64,000 bases of DNA, taken from the NCBI RefSeq assembly GCF_000143415.4, contig NW_003314270.1, positions 310,001 through 374,000 on the forward strand, written 5' to 3'. The notes beneath the pieces are model-generated. The model saw only the letters and a list, made by a program, of their open reading frames with translations, had not been told where the DNA came from and did not search any database. Of this stretch, positions 22,001 through 34,666 are shown in pieces (within the stretch, counting starts at the first letter, position 1; each line of letters starts with the position of its first letter). The stretch comes from Selaginella moellendorffii (Eukaryota > Streptophyta > Lycopodiopsida > Selaginellales > Selaginellaceae). The translations under genes and the position numbers were made by a program.

Positions 22001-25000
22001 TGCAAGTTCAGGAATTGTAGCCTCAGCTACAGCTTCAACTGTTCGTAAGCCCGCTTTGTATAAAGCTCTAGCTCGTGCAGCCTGTGAAAACATAAAACAA
22101 AGGTAAAACAATGTTAATTTCTATCGTTGAAACCATACCTTCACGAAGGGAATTTCTGTGAGCCCCACAATCTCCGCTCTCACGCCGAAAGAGACGCGAT
22201 TCTGAAACTTCGATATTAATCCTTCCAAGTCATGCCATCCAAGTCTTTCACAAAACGTAGAGATCATAGCAGCAAATCGGCCAGAACTATCCTGAAGAGC
22301 TTGCACGGTGCCCCTCGGCACCTTGAACGTACTGCAGACGTCCATTAACGGCACTTCCTAGTGGCGAAACTTCAGTATTACGAAACAAAGGTCGACCATA
22401 CATACCTGAACAAGCTTGGACAATATAAGAGCCACAAAAAAGCGTCTGTACACACGCAAGTTTTGATCCGCCTCGCTAGCCTTCTCACTACCTTTTATAC
22501 TCCTTTTACGGCCCTGCATCGGTGCTCCATGAGCCATGCGCATCAGGGATGCCTCGGTCACCCCAACTCTGCTAGCAACTGCCTGTAAAATGCGAAAGCA
22601 TTACAGTGTATATTTCTAGCTTTCGTCTATAAGAACCTGATCGACATGGGACAATTCGACAAATCTTTGATAGTAAACTCCCCAGTCCGGTTCAAGCTCC
22701 ACGTGAATAGGAGTAACCTCGTAAACAAGGTGCAACTCTGACGCTAAAACAAAACTTTCACGGGCTTTAGCAAGATCCTCAAAGACAACCTGCATCCTCA
22801 TAATTAAAATTCGTCATTGCCAGAAAAAACGAGCGAGAACGTACCAAGCATTCCTCCGGGCTGAGCGAACTGCCAAACGCTGCTTTTCCTAATGGAGTTA
22901 TTTTGTAGATCTGTAACTCCTGATCCCACTCTATCAGTCGCTTGTGGCACAGCCATCTCAAAGAATCTTGAGCAGACTTCACGACGTCATCAAAAGGTTG
23001 TGTAGAGTTGAGAAGGGTACAGCGCACATAGCGGTTGACATCCTGTGCGCTTTGGACGATGCCACCAGCCACCACCTCCAAAAGAGCTCTCATCATTCCA
23101 TTCTTTTCCTCGGCGAGACATGACTGCAACGGTTGACAACCTTCTTTCAGAATGGGAAGAATCCTACTGAGCTCCTCACTTTTACAGATTAATATCTGCA
23201 AAACCAACAGTCGGAAAATTTCAGAATACATAAACGGGAGAAGTCTTACACTCTCGCCATGCGTGTCTATCCCTGCTCTTCCTGCTCTCCCAGCCATTTG
23301 CCTGTATCTCGTCCCATCCAAAAAGTCCCGCCCAATTTTGGGAGTCCGAAAGATTACTCTTCGAGCTGGAAGATTCACACCAGCAGCAAGTGTCGAGGTC
23401 GCTGTTAATACACGAACGATTCCTTGTCTGTAGCAAGTTTCTACAACTTCTCTTTCCTCGGCCTGTAAGATCAAAGTAGAATACAGAGGTTGAAAACTTC
23501 AGACAGAATTACCGTGAGACCCGCGTGATGGTAGGCGACACCAGCCGGCAGGGTATCTCCCAGCACAGGGTCCAAACCCGCGGGGCACTTACGCAATGTT
23601 TCAGCTGCTTCGGATCCATCTCTGTAGGTTGCTGCATTCCCTTGAGAAGACACTGAAAACTTTGGCAAATATTTTGCAACATGACGGGCAGTAGTTTCGC
23701 AGGCATGACGACTTGAACAAAACAAAAGCACAGAATGGCCTTTATTAACCACCTAGACAACAAAGAGCACAAACTGGAATCAGTAAGGCCTATGAAAGGG
23801 GTAAAACGCAGAAGTAACCTCATGGCACAGATGGACGATGTGATCTGGATCCTTGCCGCCAAGTTCAGAGCCTACTTTTAGAGCACGAACAGTATTCATA
23901 CTAGTATCGTAAATGGTGTTCCCGACTTTAATGTGTTCGTCTAAAGGAACCGGGCGAAAGTTAGTCTCATAAAATGCAGCCTGCAAAATATCATCATGGT
24001 CTATAAGACTTGAATAAAAGATTGCAATACCTGAAGCCATGATGCAACGGCTGCTACATTAGGCATCGTTGCACTCATTCCTATAATTTGTAAGCTCGTT
24101 GGGCCGTCGGGGCTGCTGTTTTCACAGTCACCTTTACCGACCGCATATCGTAGCTTGGTCAACAACAGTTCTAGCAAATAACCTCTTTCTTTATCTCCAA
24201 CCTGCACCAGACTGTTATAAGAAAGATATTGGGATGTCAGCATACATACCATATGAAGCTCATCTATAACTACAACTGCTAGTTCGGACAGCCGCCCATC
24301 CTCTACCAACTTATTGATGAGTGAGTTCGCTTTTTCGATGGTACAAACCGCAAGTGAAGTATCTGGAGGTAGCGTTTTACTCCCGTGAGTCCCAAAATAT
24401 CCACGGACACGCTTGCCAACATGTTCCAGTACCGCCTCTAAATGCTCTGTCTAGCAAAGCAAAAACCAGTTGACGTTTTGACAAAAGAAAACCAAGCGTA
24501 CCTTCTCAGAACACAACGCGACATATGGTAAAACCAGCATTGCCATTTTCCCTGTCGCCAGCACTCTTTTTAACATCAAGATTTCTGCAACAAGACTCTT
24601 TCCTGCACTGTCAAAAGTTTTCAGGATTACCATAAAAGAAAACTAAATAAGAAATCTCAAGTACCTTGTCGAGGCACAGTAAACAAGACTTTTACCATCC
24701 AAAACTCCATCAAGGCGTAGACAATCAACCTGTAGTTTCTTGTAAGTAGGCAGTAAAATCACAAACAGTTAGCATACCTGCCATTGATACAGTCTTCTAA
24801 CCCCCTTCCGAAAGTATCCTTCACATAATTCAGCCGGAAGCCAATCGGATAACTTCTCACCGGAGACTGAGGACGATGGATCGTTCACGATTGCCTTTCC
24901 TTCTTCAGTGGGAGCTGCAGCAGCTTCTTTGCCAACGTTGTCATGACTCGCAAAGTCGAAGCACACGACCGGTAGCGGAGAGTTCAATAAATTAGGACCG

Positions 25001-25946
25001 TCGGGGTTGATACGCGACTTCACTTCCGAGCAGTCACCTTTCTTGCTCCCAAGGACGCGTATTGCCTCGTCCCAGAAGCTATCTCCTGGTGATACATACT
25101 TGTTGTCGAGTAGCCAGTTCGGAGTCAGCTTGGGCTCGCCACCATTTCCAGCACTTGCATGAGGAGTGCATGGTGGCTTCTTCGCACTGTGCTGAAAGGC
25201 CGGTAATTGTCTGTCAGCCATTTCAACCATTTCAGCCGCTCGTTCCACTTCGTTGCACTGAGAGGAATCGCCAGGTCGCTTCTCAAAGCTTTGCTTTGGA
25301 GAGACGTCCATCTTCTCGCTCTTCTCTTGCAAAACATCTCTAGAGGTAGCTGCTACCTTTTTTGTCGGGGAAACACCACTGAAACCAAACAGACGCATCA
25401 GCAGAAAGGAATGAAAGAAAAAAGATCATCGTCACTTACTGGAGACAGATCGCCAGGAACTCGTTCGCTATTTCTTCTCGTTTGCTTTCCTGTCCCTCCA
25501 ACAATGCACTGAAAGCAGTGAGCTTATCTTCTGGCTGATTGTCGGGCTTGTGATTTTCCTCTTGCTTAATCTTCTTCTCCCGCTGTTCCTCGTTTTCCTG
25601 CCCGTGAATCGACGTAGAACACCTCTTAAGAGCGATGCGATCCTCAATCCGGTTGCAAAGACTCGTCCTCACGGAAGAATTCGCCTCCACGACGCTGCGC
25701 TTCTCCCGAGTAGCCTCGGCCACTGACACTGGACTCTTGTTACTCACAATGAACCCGTCCAGGCTGCATTTCCTGTGCGGCGACGAGTCGTCCAAACTCG
25801 CCCTCCTCGCGACCGGAGAGACCGATTTCGCCGATAGCTTCTGCTTCTTCTTCGATTGGACCTGGAAGAACGCGCGCCTCGATCAGAGCTGCGCAATCCA
25901 GCGATCGATGGGTCGAACTCACCTGGTCGAGCCGCGCCTTGTCCAT
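19066..25946 (-). CDS. POLQ: DNA polymerase theta (helicase-polymerase, TEBICHI type)
   Basis: The plant theta enzyme joins resected DNA ends through microhomology and is nuclear. Twenty-five phase-consistent exons give about 1,862 residues: 25923-25946, 25440-25861, 24778-25378, 24665-24729, 24502-24607, 24250-24450, 24031-24201, 23819-23980, 23513-23752, 23250-23462, 22845-23195, 22637-22789, 22406-22582, 22139-22357, 21964-22081, 21082-21911, 20833-21030, 20525-20784, 20274-20472, 20117-20215, 19711-20063, 19541-19649, 19332-19487, 19188-19284, 19066-19130. Helicase motifs are ASTSAGKS (about 370), DELH (about 472), MSATMPN (about 515) and QMAGRAGR (about 720). Polymerase motifs are [26 protein letters not shown] (about 1610), [12 protein letters not shown] and IHDELL (1810). 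All catalytic acidic residues are present, so the gene looks functional. It starts 107 bp downstream of a PPR gene on the same strand. Fragments of it recur at 3,748, 6,810 and 13,064. Confidence 0.95.
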
Positions 25947-26053
25947 TAAGCCATGGAAGAATCCCTCGCCCTAGCCCTAGATCCGTTGGAAGCATAAAAA
26001 ATATGCTTAGTTTCAAATTTAAAAACTGGCGCGTTAACGTTAGCGCCCGATTT

Positions 26054-28288
26054 CTACCAGTGATCGTTACAAGAGCACGCTCCATCTTTGTAAGAATGGA
26101 AGCGGCTCGCGTCCCTGCAAATTATCGCCCGCTGCTCGATCTTGGAGATCAATCCAATAGCCCTGTGGCAATCGTCGCAAACTCTCAGATTCTTGGTCAC
26201 TCTGATCGTCGCGCCTGGGGCCGTGTTGATGAGCGCGCAAGCGATCGCTAGCCTCTCGCTGTGCCCGCACAAAGCGTCCTCTTTCTCCTCGCTTGAAATC
26301 CTGCTGCTGGCGTTGTTCAAGCTTCCAAAGTCTGGAACGTAGCCTTGGTCCTTCATTCTCAGCACAAGGCTGCTCAGCTTCGCCTGGATGTCGTCCCTCT
26401 GCGGATGATTCTTCTCTCCAGCAGCTAAAAAGGAGTGAACTCTTCCCGCTGGATCGACCCACCAGCTCTGTGCCGGCTCAAACTTCTTCCACGCTCGAGC
26501 TCTCGTTCTCATTCCCTCGACTCGGCTCTGCTCCTCCCACATTCCCTGGCTGCCGTAGATGCTTCCCATCAGCATATAGGCCGAGACGTCGCCCTCTTCC
26601 AGCTTAACCAGAGCCTCAAACGCGAGCTTTCCTTTCTCCAAGTTTTTCCACTTCCGGCAAGAGCTTAAAACCGTCCTCCATGTCACAGAGTCCGCTTCGA
26701 AAGGCATCGTTTTCACCATTGCCACTGCCGCGTCTAGTTCGTTTGCTCTGGCCAAGATATCCACCATGCAGGTGTAGTGCTGGATCCCGGGAGTTAAACC
26801 ATAGTCGGTGCTCATCATCTCGAAGTACCGTTTTCCCTGCTTAACCAGTCCCGCGTAGCTACAGGCCGTGAGAACGGATACGAAAGTGACCGCATTTGGT
26901 TGCAAACCTTCGTCTCGCATCTTCTTGAAAAAAACGAAGGCGTTCTCTGCGTCCCCTTGCGAAGTGTATCCAGATATGATCGAAGTCCAGGCGATGGAGT
27001 TTGCTTTGCAGAGTGTGTCAAAGAAGAGCTGAGCGTCATCGACCCTCCCGCATTTGCCATATGCATCAACGATACAGTTAGCTAGAACAGCATAGCTTTC
27101 GAAACCAAACCTGTAGATATCCGCGAGGACTGCTTTGACGTACTCGACAGCCACCACGCAGCTACAGGCCTTCAGAGCGGCGAGGAAGGTCCAAGCATTC
27201 GGTGTACAGCCCCGACATTGCATGTCCTCGAAGAGATCCAAGGCCACCTTGCCTTCACCATTTTCAGCGTAGCCCAGCACCAGCGCCGTCCAGGACACCA
27301 CATCGTGCAGTGGCATCTTGTCAAAAACTCTGCGAGCGTCTGCCGAGCTCCCACACTTGACGTAGAAATCCACCAGCGTGTTTGCGACGAAGTACTCCAA
27401 CTCGAGACCACCTTTAGCAGCTTCGGCGTGTATAACCATTCCTCTCTCCAGTGAGCGAACTTTTACTTCACGTTTGCCCGAAAGTCGCACAGCCTCCTCT
27501 TTTGATGCCAGACTTGTGCAAGCCTTCACTGCAGCAACGTAGCTCCGAGCGTTTGGCTGACAGCCCCGAGCTTTCATCTCCTGGAATAACTCTAGAGCCG
27601 ACTCTGGTTCACCATTGTCACCGTGTCCCACCATGACTGAATTCCAAGTAACGACGTCCCGCTGCTTCATACCGTCAAAAACTCTCCGGGCTTCTTTCAA
27701 GCTCCCACATTTCGCGAAAAGATCCACTGCCGCATTTGGAACAAAAATGTCGGAGTCGCAGCCGATCTCCACAGCTTGGTCGTAAATCGTGAGACCCTTC
27801 TGCAAAGATCCGATTTTTAGAGCTTTTCCACCCAGCTCCTGACCCTGTTCTTGGCTTGCGAGAGCGCTGCAAGCTTTCAGAGCCGCAACAAAAGTCCTGG
27901 CATTTGGAACGAAGCCTTTCCTTTGCATCAGTCCAAAAGAATCCAGAGCCATACCTCCATGCCCGTTGTTTGCATAGCCGAATATCAGCGAATTCCAGGA
28001 GACCACGTCTGGACGAGCCATTCTATCAAAGACCCTTTGGGCATCCACCATGCTCCCGTGCTTGGCGTACATCGAAACCAAGCTCCCGGCAACGTAAACA
28101 TTCGTGTCCAGCCCTCTTCCAGCAGCATCTCTGTGAATCCTCCTCCCTATGTCCAAATCTTTGCACGATTTCAGTGCTGCCACAACCCGCGATACCTCGG
28201 ATTGCCCTGCCGGAGGCGAAATGGAAAATCTCCTCACCAGAACGAAGACAATCCATCCAACACGCGCATTGGATCTCGATCGAAGCAT
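26054..28288 (-). CDS. PPR protein with E and DYW domains (organellar RNA editing)
   Basis: A single exon of 744 residues. An N-terminal basic, Arg/Ser-rich stretch suits mitochondrial or plastid import. PPR repeats follow, with motifs such as DVVSWNSLIFGYANNGHGG and ARRVFDGMKQRDVVTWNS, then an E region. The C-terminus is a DYW cytidine deaminase domain with the zinc-binding HSERLAIA signature, CDDCH, and the ending CNDHW. DYW proteins deaminate specific cytidines in organellar transcripts. The terminal tripeptide is DHW instead of DYW, a known type of variation. The gene is divergent from the AMP deaminase gene across about 400 bp. A partial copy lies at 12,290-13,061. Confidence 0.92.
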   Translation of the reverse strand: MLRSRSNARVGWIVFVLVRRFSISPPAGQSEVSRVVAALKSCKDLDIGRRIHRDAAGRGLDTNVYVAGSLVSMYAKHGSMVDAQRVFDRMARPDVVSWNSLIFGYANNGHGGMALDSFGLMQRKGFVPNARTFVAALKACSALASQEQGQELGGKALKIGSLQKGLTIYDQAVEIGCDSDIFVPNAAVDLFAKCGSLKEARRVFDGMKQRDVVTWNSVMVGHGDNGEPESALELFQEMKARGCQPNARSYVAAVKACTSLASKEEAVRLSGKREVKVRSLERGMVIHAEAAKGGLELEYFVANTLVDFYVKCGSSADARRVFDKMPLHDVVSWTALVLGYAENGEGKVALDLFEDMQCRGCTPNAWTFLAALKACSCVVAVEYVKAVLADIYRFGFESYAVLANCIVDAYGKCGRVDDAQLFFDTLCKANSIAWTSIISGYTSQGDAENAFVFFKKMRDEGLQPNAVTFVSVLTACSYAGLVKQGKRYFEMMSTDYGLTPGIQHYTCMVDILARANELDAAVAMVKTMPFEADSVTWRTVLSSCRKWKNLEKGKLAFEALVKLEEGDVSAYMLMGSIYGSQGMWEEQSRVEGMRTRARAWKKFEPAQSWWVDPAGRVHSFLAAGEKNHPQRDDIQAKLSSLVLRMKDQGYVPDFGSLNNASSRISSEEKEDALCGHSERLAIACALINTAPGATIRVTKNLRVCDDCHRAIGLISKIEQRAIICRDASRFHSYKDGACSCNDHW

Positions 28289-28695
28289 CGATATTTATCG
28301 GTTGCTTACATTTTCGCAGCTCCAACAAAACCCTAGAAATATTTCATTCCCTCGCTAGGGTTTAAGCCAAGGATATTCTGCCACGTGGCAGATAGGGGAC
28401 CGTCGGATCTCGATCGCGGCCGTACAAGTGTGCCCCATTTGCTGGCATATCGTTTTCGAAATTCGTCGCATATCTTTGAGAGACTCTCATGTTGGTTCTT
28501 CGCCTTTGCATAATTGACAAAGGTACACACTACGCACACACCACTTGCGAGTAAAAAAGGTTTACCTGCAGTGGTAGTAGCTAAAATGATAGACACTCTC
28601 TTTAAATATGCTGCTGCCTAGCTCTCTTTTTGTGTCACAGAGGAAGAGTAGTGTTTTGGATTTTACAAGCCCTAGGGTTTGGAAGGAGCTCCGCC
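28289..28695. promoter_or_regulatory. Shared upstream region of the divergent PPR and AMP deaminase genes
   Basis: These 407 bp separate two divergent start codons, so both promoters must lie here or inside the leaders. A TTTAAATA sequence at about 28,600 lies 90 bp before the AMP deaminase ATG and could be its TATA element. CCTAGGGTTT-like leader sequences precede both genes, and AACCCTAG/CTAGGGTTT (telo-box-like) motifs occur near 28,330, 28,355 and 28,670. Functional roles are inferred. Confidence 0.4.
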
Positions 28696-31600
28696 ATGGA
28701 ATCCTCGGCGGACAGCAGCAAAATCCCGTCGCTCGTCTCCCTGACGGCCGCAGCGATCGTCGGCGCGAGCTTCATGGCGATATCGGCCTACTGGATGCAT
28801 CAGAGATCCATGGAGCGGCTGCTGGAGCGCGGATTGGAGCGCCGGAAGCTTGGCAAGGAGGATAAGGTGAGGCGCTCGCAGTGTAGGCGATCCAAGACGG
28901 TGGTGGAGGCCAAGAGCTACGAAATTTTGGCTGTGGAGACGGGGATCGTGGCCAACGGGCTCACGAATCACTCCGATTCGAAGCTCGTCTCCTCCACCTC
29001 CCCGTCCGTGTCCGATCACGATGAGAAGATCGAAAAGGCTGCATTTGACCACAGTGCTTGCGCGATCCCTCCTGGATTGCCCAAAGTCAAGACCAAACGT
29101 GAAGGTCAGTGCTTTCCTTTCCTGTTACTGCAAATCGATCAAGTCTTTTTCTTGCTAGGCTCTTGCCAGTCTCTTCACTCTGCTAGAAGAGCTACTCCTT
29201 TGGGGAATTCCGTGATGCGCTCCTCTCCTACGGCAAGTAATGGTGCTTTTGGAAGTATGGAAGAATCAGACAATGAGAGTGATCTTGGCGAGGATGAAGT
29301 TGCTGTGGATGGTGTGACTCCCGAGCTATCGTCTCCGAGAGATAATGCCGTAAGTTTCCTTTTTTACTCCGTCAATGTTTTTTCTTTCTTTTTGCTTGCT
29401 TTCTACCAGTGATGATTTCTATGCTGTTGTAATCAGGTTGAGCCTCCCGCGGGCGCAGTTGTGAGCGACACTTCGGAGCAGCAGAAGGCCATGAATCGAT
29501 CGATCAGTATCCCGGGAGAGATGCATCACGCACCGGATCCTGTTGCTGCCGACATCCTCCGAAAGGAGCCAGAACAAGAGACTTTTGTTCGCCTCAATGT
29601 GGCTCCAATCGGTTTGTTTTCGAAGGTTGATGCGAGCGTTTTTAACACTTGGTCGTTATTCTAGACGCTCCTTCGGACGAGGAAGAAGAGGTTTGCTTGA
29701 TGATGCAAGAGTGCCTAGAAATGCGAGACAAGTACGTGTTTCGGGAAATGGTGCCTCCCTGGAAGAAGGGGATCTTTGACTCGTCAACACCCAAAGCAAA
29801 CCCGGATCCATTTCGATACGAGCCTCAAGCTCCCAGCAAGGTTCGAAACACGATATTTTGCGTACTGTATTTGATTTTGTTTTTATTATATAGCACGTTT
29901 ATCGCATGGAAAACGGAGTCGTCCATGTCTATACGGATGCTGATGGTACTTATTTTCTTACCAACTTTTCCTTGCAACTAAGGTTTTAATAACTGTGTAA
30001 TCAGCCAAAGAGGAACTCTTCCCGGTTGCTGATGCTACAACCTTTTTTACTGACATGCATAGGATACTTCGAATCGTCTCACTCGGCAATGTTCGAACTC
30101 TCTGCCACCACAGGCTTCGTCTCCTAGAGCAGGTATGTTGTATAAAAGTGCTTTGGTATTATGGTTAAGTTTATTCGGTTCCCGGGATGCAGAAATTTAG
30201 TCTGCACTTGATGCTTAATGCAGATCGGGAATTCTTGGCTCAAAAGAGTGCACCACATCGTGACTTTTACAACGTTCGTAAGGTTGACACTCACGTTCAT
30301 CACTCGTCGTGTATGAATCAGAAGCATCTCCTGCGTTTTATCAAGTCGAAGTTGAGAAAAGAACCTGATGAGGTGAGATTGTTATTTTCTTTTGACTTGC
30401 TAACGCCGTTTTTTGTGGACAGGTCGTTATTTTTCGTGATGGGAAGTATCTTACGTTGAAGGAAGTTTTTGAAAGTCTAGACTTGACAGGGTAATCTGCA
30501 AGTTTTCCACTCCGATTTTCTAACTCTCGTTTTCTCAGTTATGACCTCAATGTGGATCTTCTAGATGTACATGCGGACAAAAATACTTTCCATAGATTCG
30601 ATAAATTTAACTTAAAATACAATCCTTGTGGGCAAAGTAGGCTCCGAGAAATATTCTTGAAGCAGGACAATCTGATTCAAGGTATGTTAATTTCTCCGCC
30701 TATTCTTTCTTCTTTTTTTCCATCATTACGCTTGCTGGTTTACAGGACGTTTTTTGGCCGAGTTGACGAAGGAAGTCTTCTCCGATCTTGCTGGCAGCAA
30801 ATATCAGGTTTTTATTCGCTTACCTTCATGTGTCAATCTGAGCTTGTGTACAAATGCAGATGGCAGAATATAGGATCTCTGTTTATGGCAGAAAACAAAG
30901 CGAGTGGGATCAATTAGCAAGCTGGATTGTGAACAACGATTTGTATAGTGAGAACGTCGTCTGGCTAATCCAGGTTTGCGAATTATTCACTCGTTTGTCT
31001 TCTACATGCTTTGCGTTCATGCAGCTTCCGCGCTTGTACAATGTTTACTATGATATGGGCATTGTTACCTCTTTTCAGTCAATTCTTGACAACGTTTTTA
31101 TACCGTTGTTCGAGGTCACTGTGAATCCCGATTCACATCCTCAACTCCATGTGTTTCTTAAGCAGGTATTACTTTGTGTTCATCTCGAACTAGAGCTTAA
31201 TCACTGAACTTTATGCAGGTTGTCGGTTTTGACATGGTGGACGATGAAAGCAAACCCGAAAGACGGCCAACTAAGCATATGCAGACTCCCGAACAGTGGC
31301 AAATTTCTTTCAATCCAGCATACTCGTACTGGGCATATTACGTGTATGCCAATCTCTACACACTTAACAAGGTAAGCTTTTCTTAGTTTTCTCTTCAATA
31401 CGTTCGAACTGTGTTATTGTAGCTACGAGAGTCGAAAGGAATGTCTACGATCAAATTTCGTCCTCACGCTGGCGAGGTATGTTCTGATGAGACTAGGCTC
31501 GCTATGCTACTCTTACCTTGCCTACCCAGGCTGGAGATGTTGACCACCTTGCCGCAGCTTTTCTCTTGACCCATAATATCGCCCATGGAAATAATCTCCG

Positions 31601-32278
31601 GAAGTCGCCGGGTCTACAATATTTATTTTACCTCGCTCAGGTTTGTCTTGGTATCTTTGTGGTTGGTGACTGAGTCCTGTTTCAGATCGGCTTGAGCATG
31701 TCCCCTCTGAGTAACAACTCTCTTTTTCTGGATTATCATCGAAATCCGTTTCCAATGTTTTTTGCTCGCGGGCTGAATGTTTCACTGTCGACGGATGACC
31801 CTCTACAGATACATCTTACTAAGGAACCTTTGGTTGAAGAATACAGTATTGCGGCTCAGGTTTTATTGGTTTTTGTTCTTTTGATTGTAATAACTCAGCT
31901 AACCAGTACCATCTCGCAGGTTTGGAAGCTTAGCTCTTGTGATATATGTGAGATAGCTCGGAATTCGGTTAACCAGTCTGGCTTTGATCATGGAGTGAAG
32001 GTGTACTTTTTGTTGCTATTATTGTTGCCTTGTGCCTTGACTTGTCCGAGTTAACTGCAGTGTCACTGGCTTGGGAACAACTGTCACCTTCGAGGACCTG
32101 CGGGGAATGACATTCATAAGTCAAATGTTCCTCATATGCGAATCGAATTTCGGCATGAGGTATGGAGCTGCAGAGGCTTGTGTTGTGGCAACGTCTTTCT
32201 TTCCTGCAGGTTTGGAAAGAGGAATTGAATTATGTCTTCCTTGGACAAACCAAAATTCCAAACTACGTGGATATTTGA
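28696..32278 (+). CDS. AMPD: AMP deaminase (FAC1 type)
   Basis: Converts AMP to IMP and ammonia in purine salvage. Nineteen phase-consistent exons give 859 residues, against about 840 in flowering plants: 28696-29104, 29159-29349, 29437-29611, 29665-29840, 29894-29945, 30005-30132, 30193-30372, 30423-30490, 30539-30681, 30746-30807, 30860-30973, 31025-31165, 31219-31371, 31423-31476, 31530-31640, 31686-31859, 31920-32000, 32061-32159, 32210-32278. An N-terminal membrane anchor ([20 protein letters not shown]) is followed by a variable acidic linker. The catalytic domain carries DTHVHHS and RPHAGEAGDVDHL (zinc and catalytic residues), HNIAHG and [10 protein letters not shown]. The start at 28696 is preferred over the upstream in-frame ATG at 28630 because it fits the family N-terminus. 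It converges on the NPF transporter gene. Confidence 0.95.
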
Positions 32279-32569
32279 ACGAGGATAGCAGGTTTGGCTT
32301 TGCCAAGGATATCTTTAATCATTTCGGACATGAGGCCTTCCCCTGAGAGTGGTTATTGTACAGGCGTATAACTAGGACAGGAAGAGAGAGCCTTCTGGGC
32401 CTATACAACGCAAATCTTCCTTTTTTTTAAATTTATACTTTACTCTTTTCAGGTCAAGTTATCCGTGCTTTGCTTACATGATGAGCGTTTATGCGGTGAC
32501 AGGTTTCCTGACCTTTTCAACCGATCAGCTCACTCTTAGCAGTTCTTGCAGAAGAGCCTACCTGGTCGG
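32279..32569. other. Convergent intergenic 3' region
   Basis: The 291 bp between the stop codons of the AMP deaminase (+) and transporter (-) genes should hold both 3' UTRs and polyadenylation sites. No canonical strong signal stands out on either strand. Confidence 0.4.
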
Positions 32570-34666
32570 TCATTTTCTACTGTCGTCCAATTTGTCAGTG
32601 GCTACGAGCTCCAGTGCTACTTTCTCAGAATCCAGACTGTCTTCGTCGGCAATAATCGATTTGTATCTGTACCAGCGAGCGCAAAACAGGAATATGACGA
32701 AGTTTACTGCAAACAGCACGGCCTGCAGCCAGTAGAAGTAATCAAGGTGGCCTTTGTTGAGGTTGTTGCTGAGCCAGCTTACTCGTCCCCCGCGGGAGGT
32801 CTCTCTGTTAACAACAGTGACGAGGATACTGCTGAGGTAGCTACCCAGCGCAGTGATGCTCGAAAACAACGCACTGGCAAGGCTGCGGAGATGCTCTGGA
32901 AACTGATCGTAGAAGAACTCCAGATGTCCGATGGATACGAAAGACTCGGACATGCCGATAAGGATGAACTGTGGCGCCAGCCAGAAGGCAGAGAAAGGAA
33001 CCGTTCGGTGGGGGTGGTCCAGGAGTCCGGCATTTAGTGCCGCCTTTCTCCGAGCTCCTTCGGCAAACGCCGCAACTACCATGGCCATTATAGAGATGAA
33101 GAGGCCGATTCCGATTCTCTGCAAGAAAGTAATGCCGCGCTCGTGGCCCGTGACTTTTCTGGCCAGCGGCATGAAGACCCGGTCGTATAGTGGAACGCAA
33201 GCGAGCAGTGTCAGGATTCCGAAGACGTGGAAAGTTGCAGGCGGTATGACGAAAGAGCGTAGGTGTCGGTCCATACTTCTGGCTTGCTGGATGGTGAAAG
33301 TGTTTTGGAGGCCGTGAGCTAGCGTGAAGACTATGCCAGTGGCCCATATAGGCGAGGTTCTTATGATGCATTTGAGCTCTTCTACCTGCTGGACGGAGCA
33401 CAGCCTCCATGGCAGTGGTTTACCGTCTTCGAAGTCTTCATCGGCTGGACAGGCCGACTTGTCAAGGAACCTGGGAGAGAGAGGCGAAGTCAGACTTTTT
33501 ACGAAGAGCAGAGAACGTCACCTGAATTGGTCCGTGTGTTGTAGACGAACTCCAGTTTCGGCTTCAACGTTGTAAAGGTGTGCGGGATCTTCCGGCAGGC
33601 TTAATCTGCGTTTCCGATATGCTGCGGCTACAACTTGGAGTAGCCTGATGAAGGGACTTCCATTTGGTGCAACGTGCCGGTACCATGGCGAGCCGACGAG
33701 AAAGAAGATGACGGATATGACCATAGCAACGGCAGGGATTCCGAAACCCCAGGTCCATCCGACGTGCTCCTGGACGTAGACGATGACTGTGACGGACAGA
33801 AGAATGGCGATTCCCAGGCCGAAGAAATACCAGTTGAAGAAGCTGAACGACTGCTTTCTTTGCTTCAAGTTCTTCTGATCGAACTGGTCTGCTCCAAACG
33901 CGGCAACGCAAGGCTTGATGCCTCCGGAGCCAAGCGCGAAGAACGCGAAGGAGATATAAAGGAAGGCCTTTTGAGCTGACGACGCCGGTTGACAGGCTAC
34001 TTCTTTGGCAGCGTTGCAATGCGGCGGCCGGAGGGATGAGAAAGTTGCATCGATTGTGAGCATCACAATTCCCTGAAACGCGAGGACAGGTAAAACTTTC
34101 AATGATTTGGTGTACGATAAAAAAGTTCTCCTTTTCTGTGACACAGATTACTCACAATGGCATATGTTAGAGAGCCGATAATGATCGTCATGTATCGTCC
34201 CAAGTGAGCATCCGCAACGTACGCACCCAGCAGCGGAGTGATGTTGTTCAAGCCATTGAAGTTAGTCAGAGTCACAGCCGCCTGAACATTGCTCATGTTG
34301 AGCTGTTGCACGAGGTACGTTATAAGATTTACATGAAGTCCGATCATTGCCAACTTCTCGGAGATCTCATTCCCTGCAGGCACAGAAGAACAGTTTGGAG
34401 TGAGCCAACGAGACAAGTGTTTACTGTTATATTTGTGCCTGATCACGTGTTTTCTGCAGGGGCTTTGGGAAACATAACGACAACGCACCTATGATGAAGG
34501 GGTAAGTTTTCCAGCCCCCCTTGTTCCTCGTCACGGTTTTCAAGCCCTCGAGCTGCTCGTTCTCCGCGGCACTTACTTGATCAGATGGAGTTCGCCTGTT
34601 GAATCTCCTAACCACAAAGCCAAGAGGTGAGCAACATTTCCAGTACACTTGCTGGCCATGCTCCAT
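32570..34666 (-). CDS. NPF (NRT1/PTR) family proton-coupled transporter
   Basis: Major-facilitator transporter of nitrate, peptides or small metabolites; the substrate cannot be told from sequence. Exons 34489-34666, 34156-34373, 33522-34072 and 32570-33470 are phase-consistent and encode 615 residues, normal for the family. Family marks are GWKTYPFIIG before the first helix, the proton-coupling ExxE[K/R] motif as EISEK, NNITPLLGAYVADA, and FALGSGGIKPCVAAFGADQFD. The C-terminal helices include FWLAPQFILIGMSESF and end with a polar tail. The first exon start is uncertain: a start upstream with an additional intron is possible, because the first 30 residues are atypical. Confidence 0.9.
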
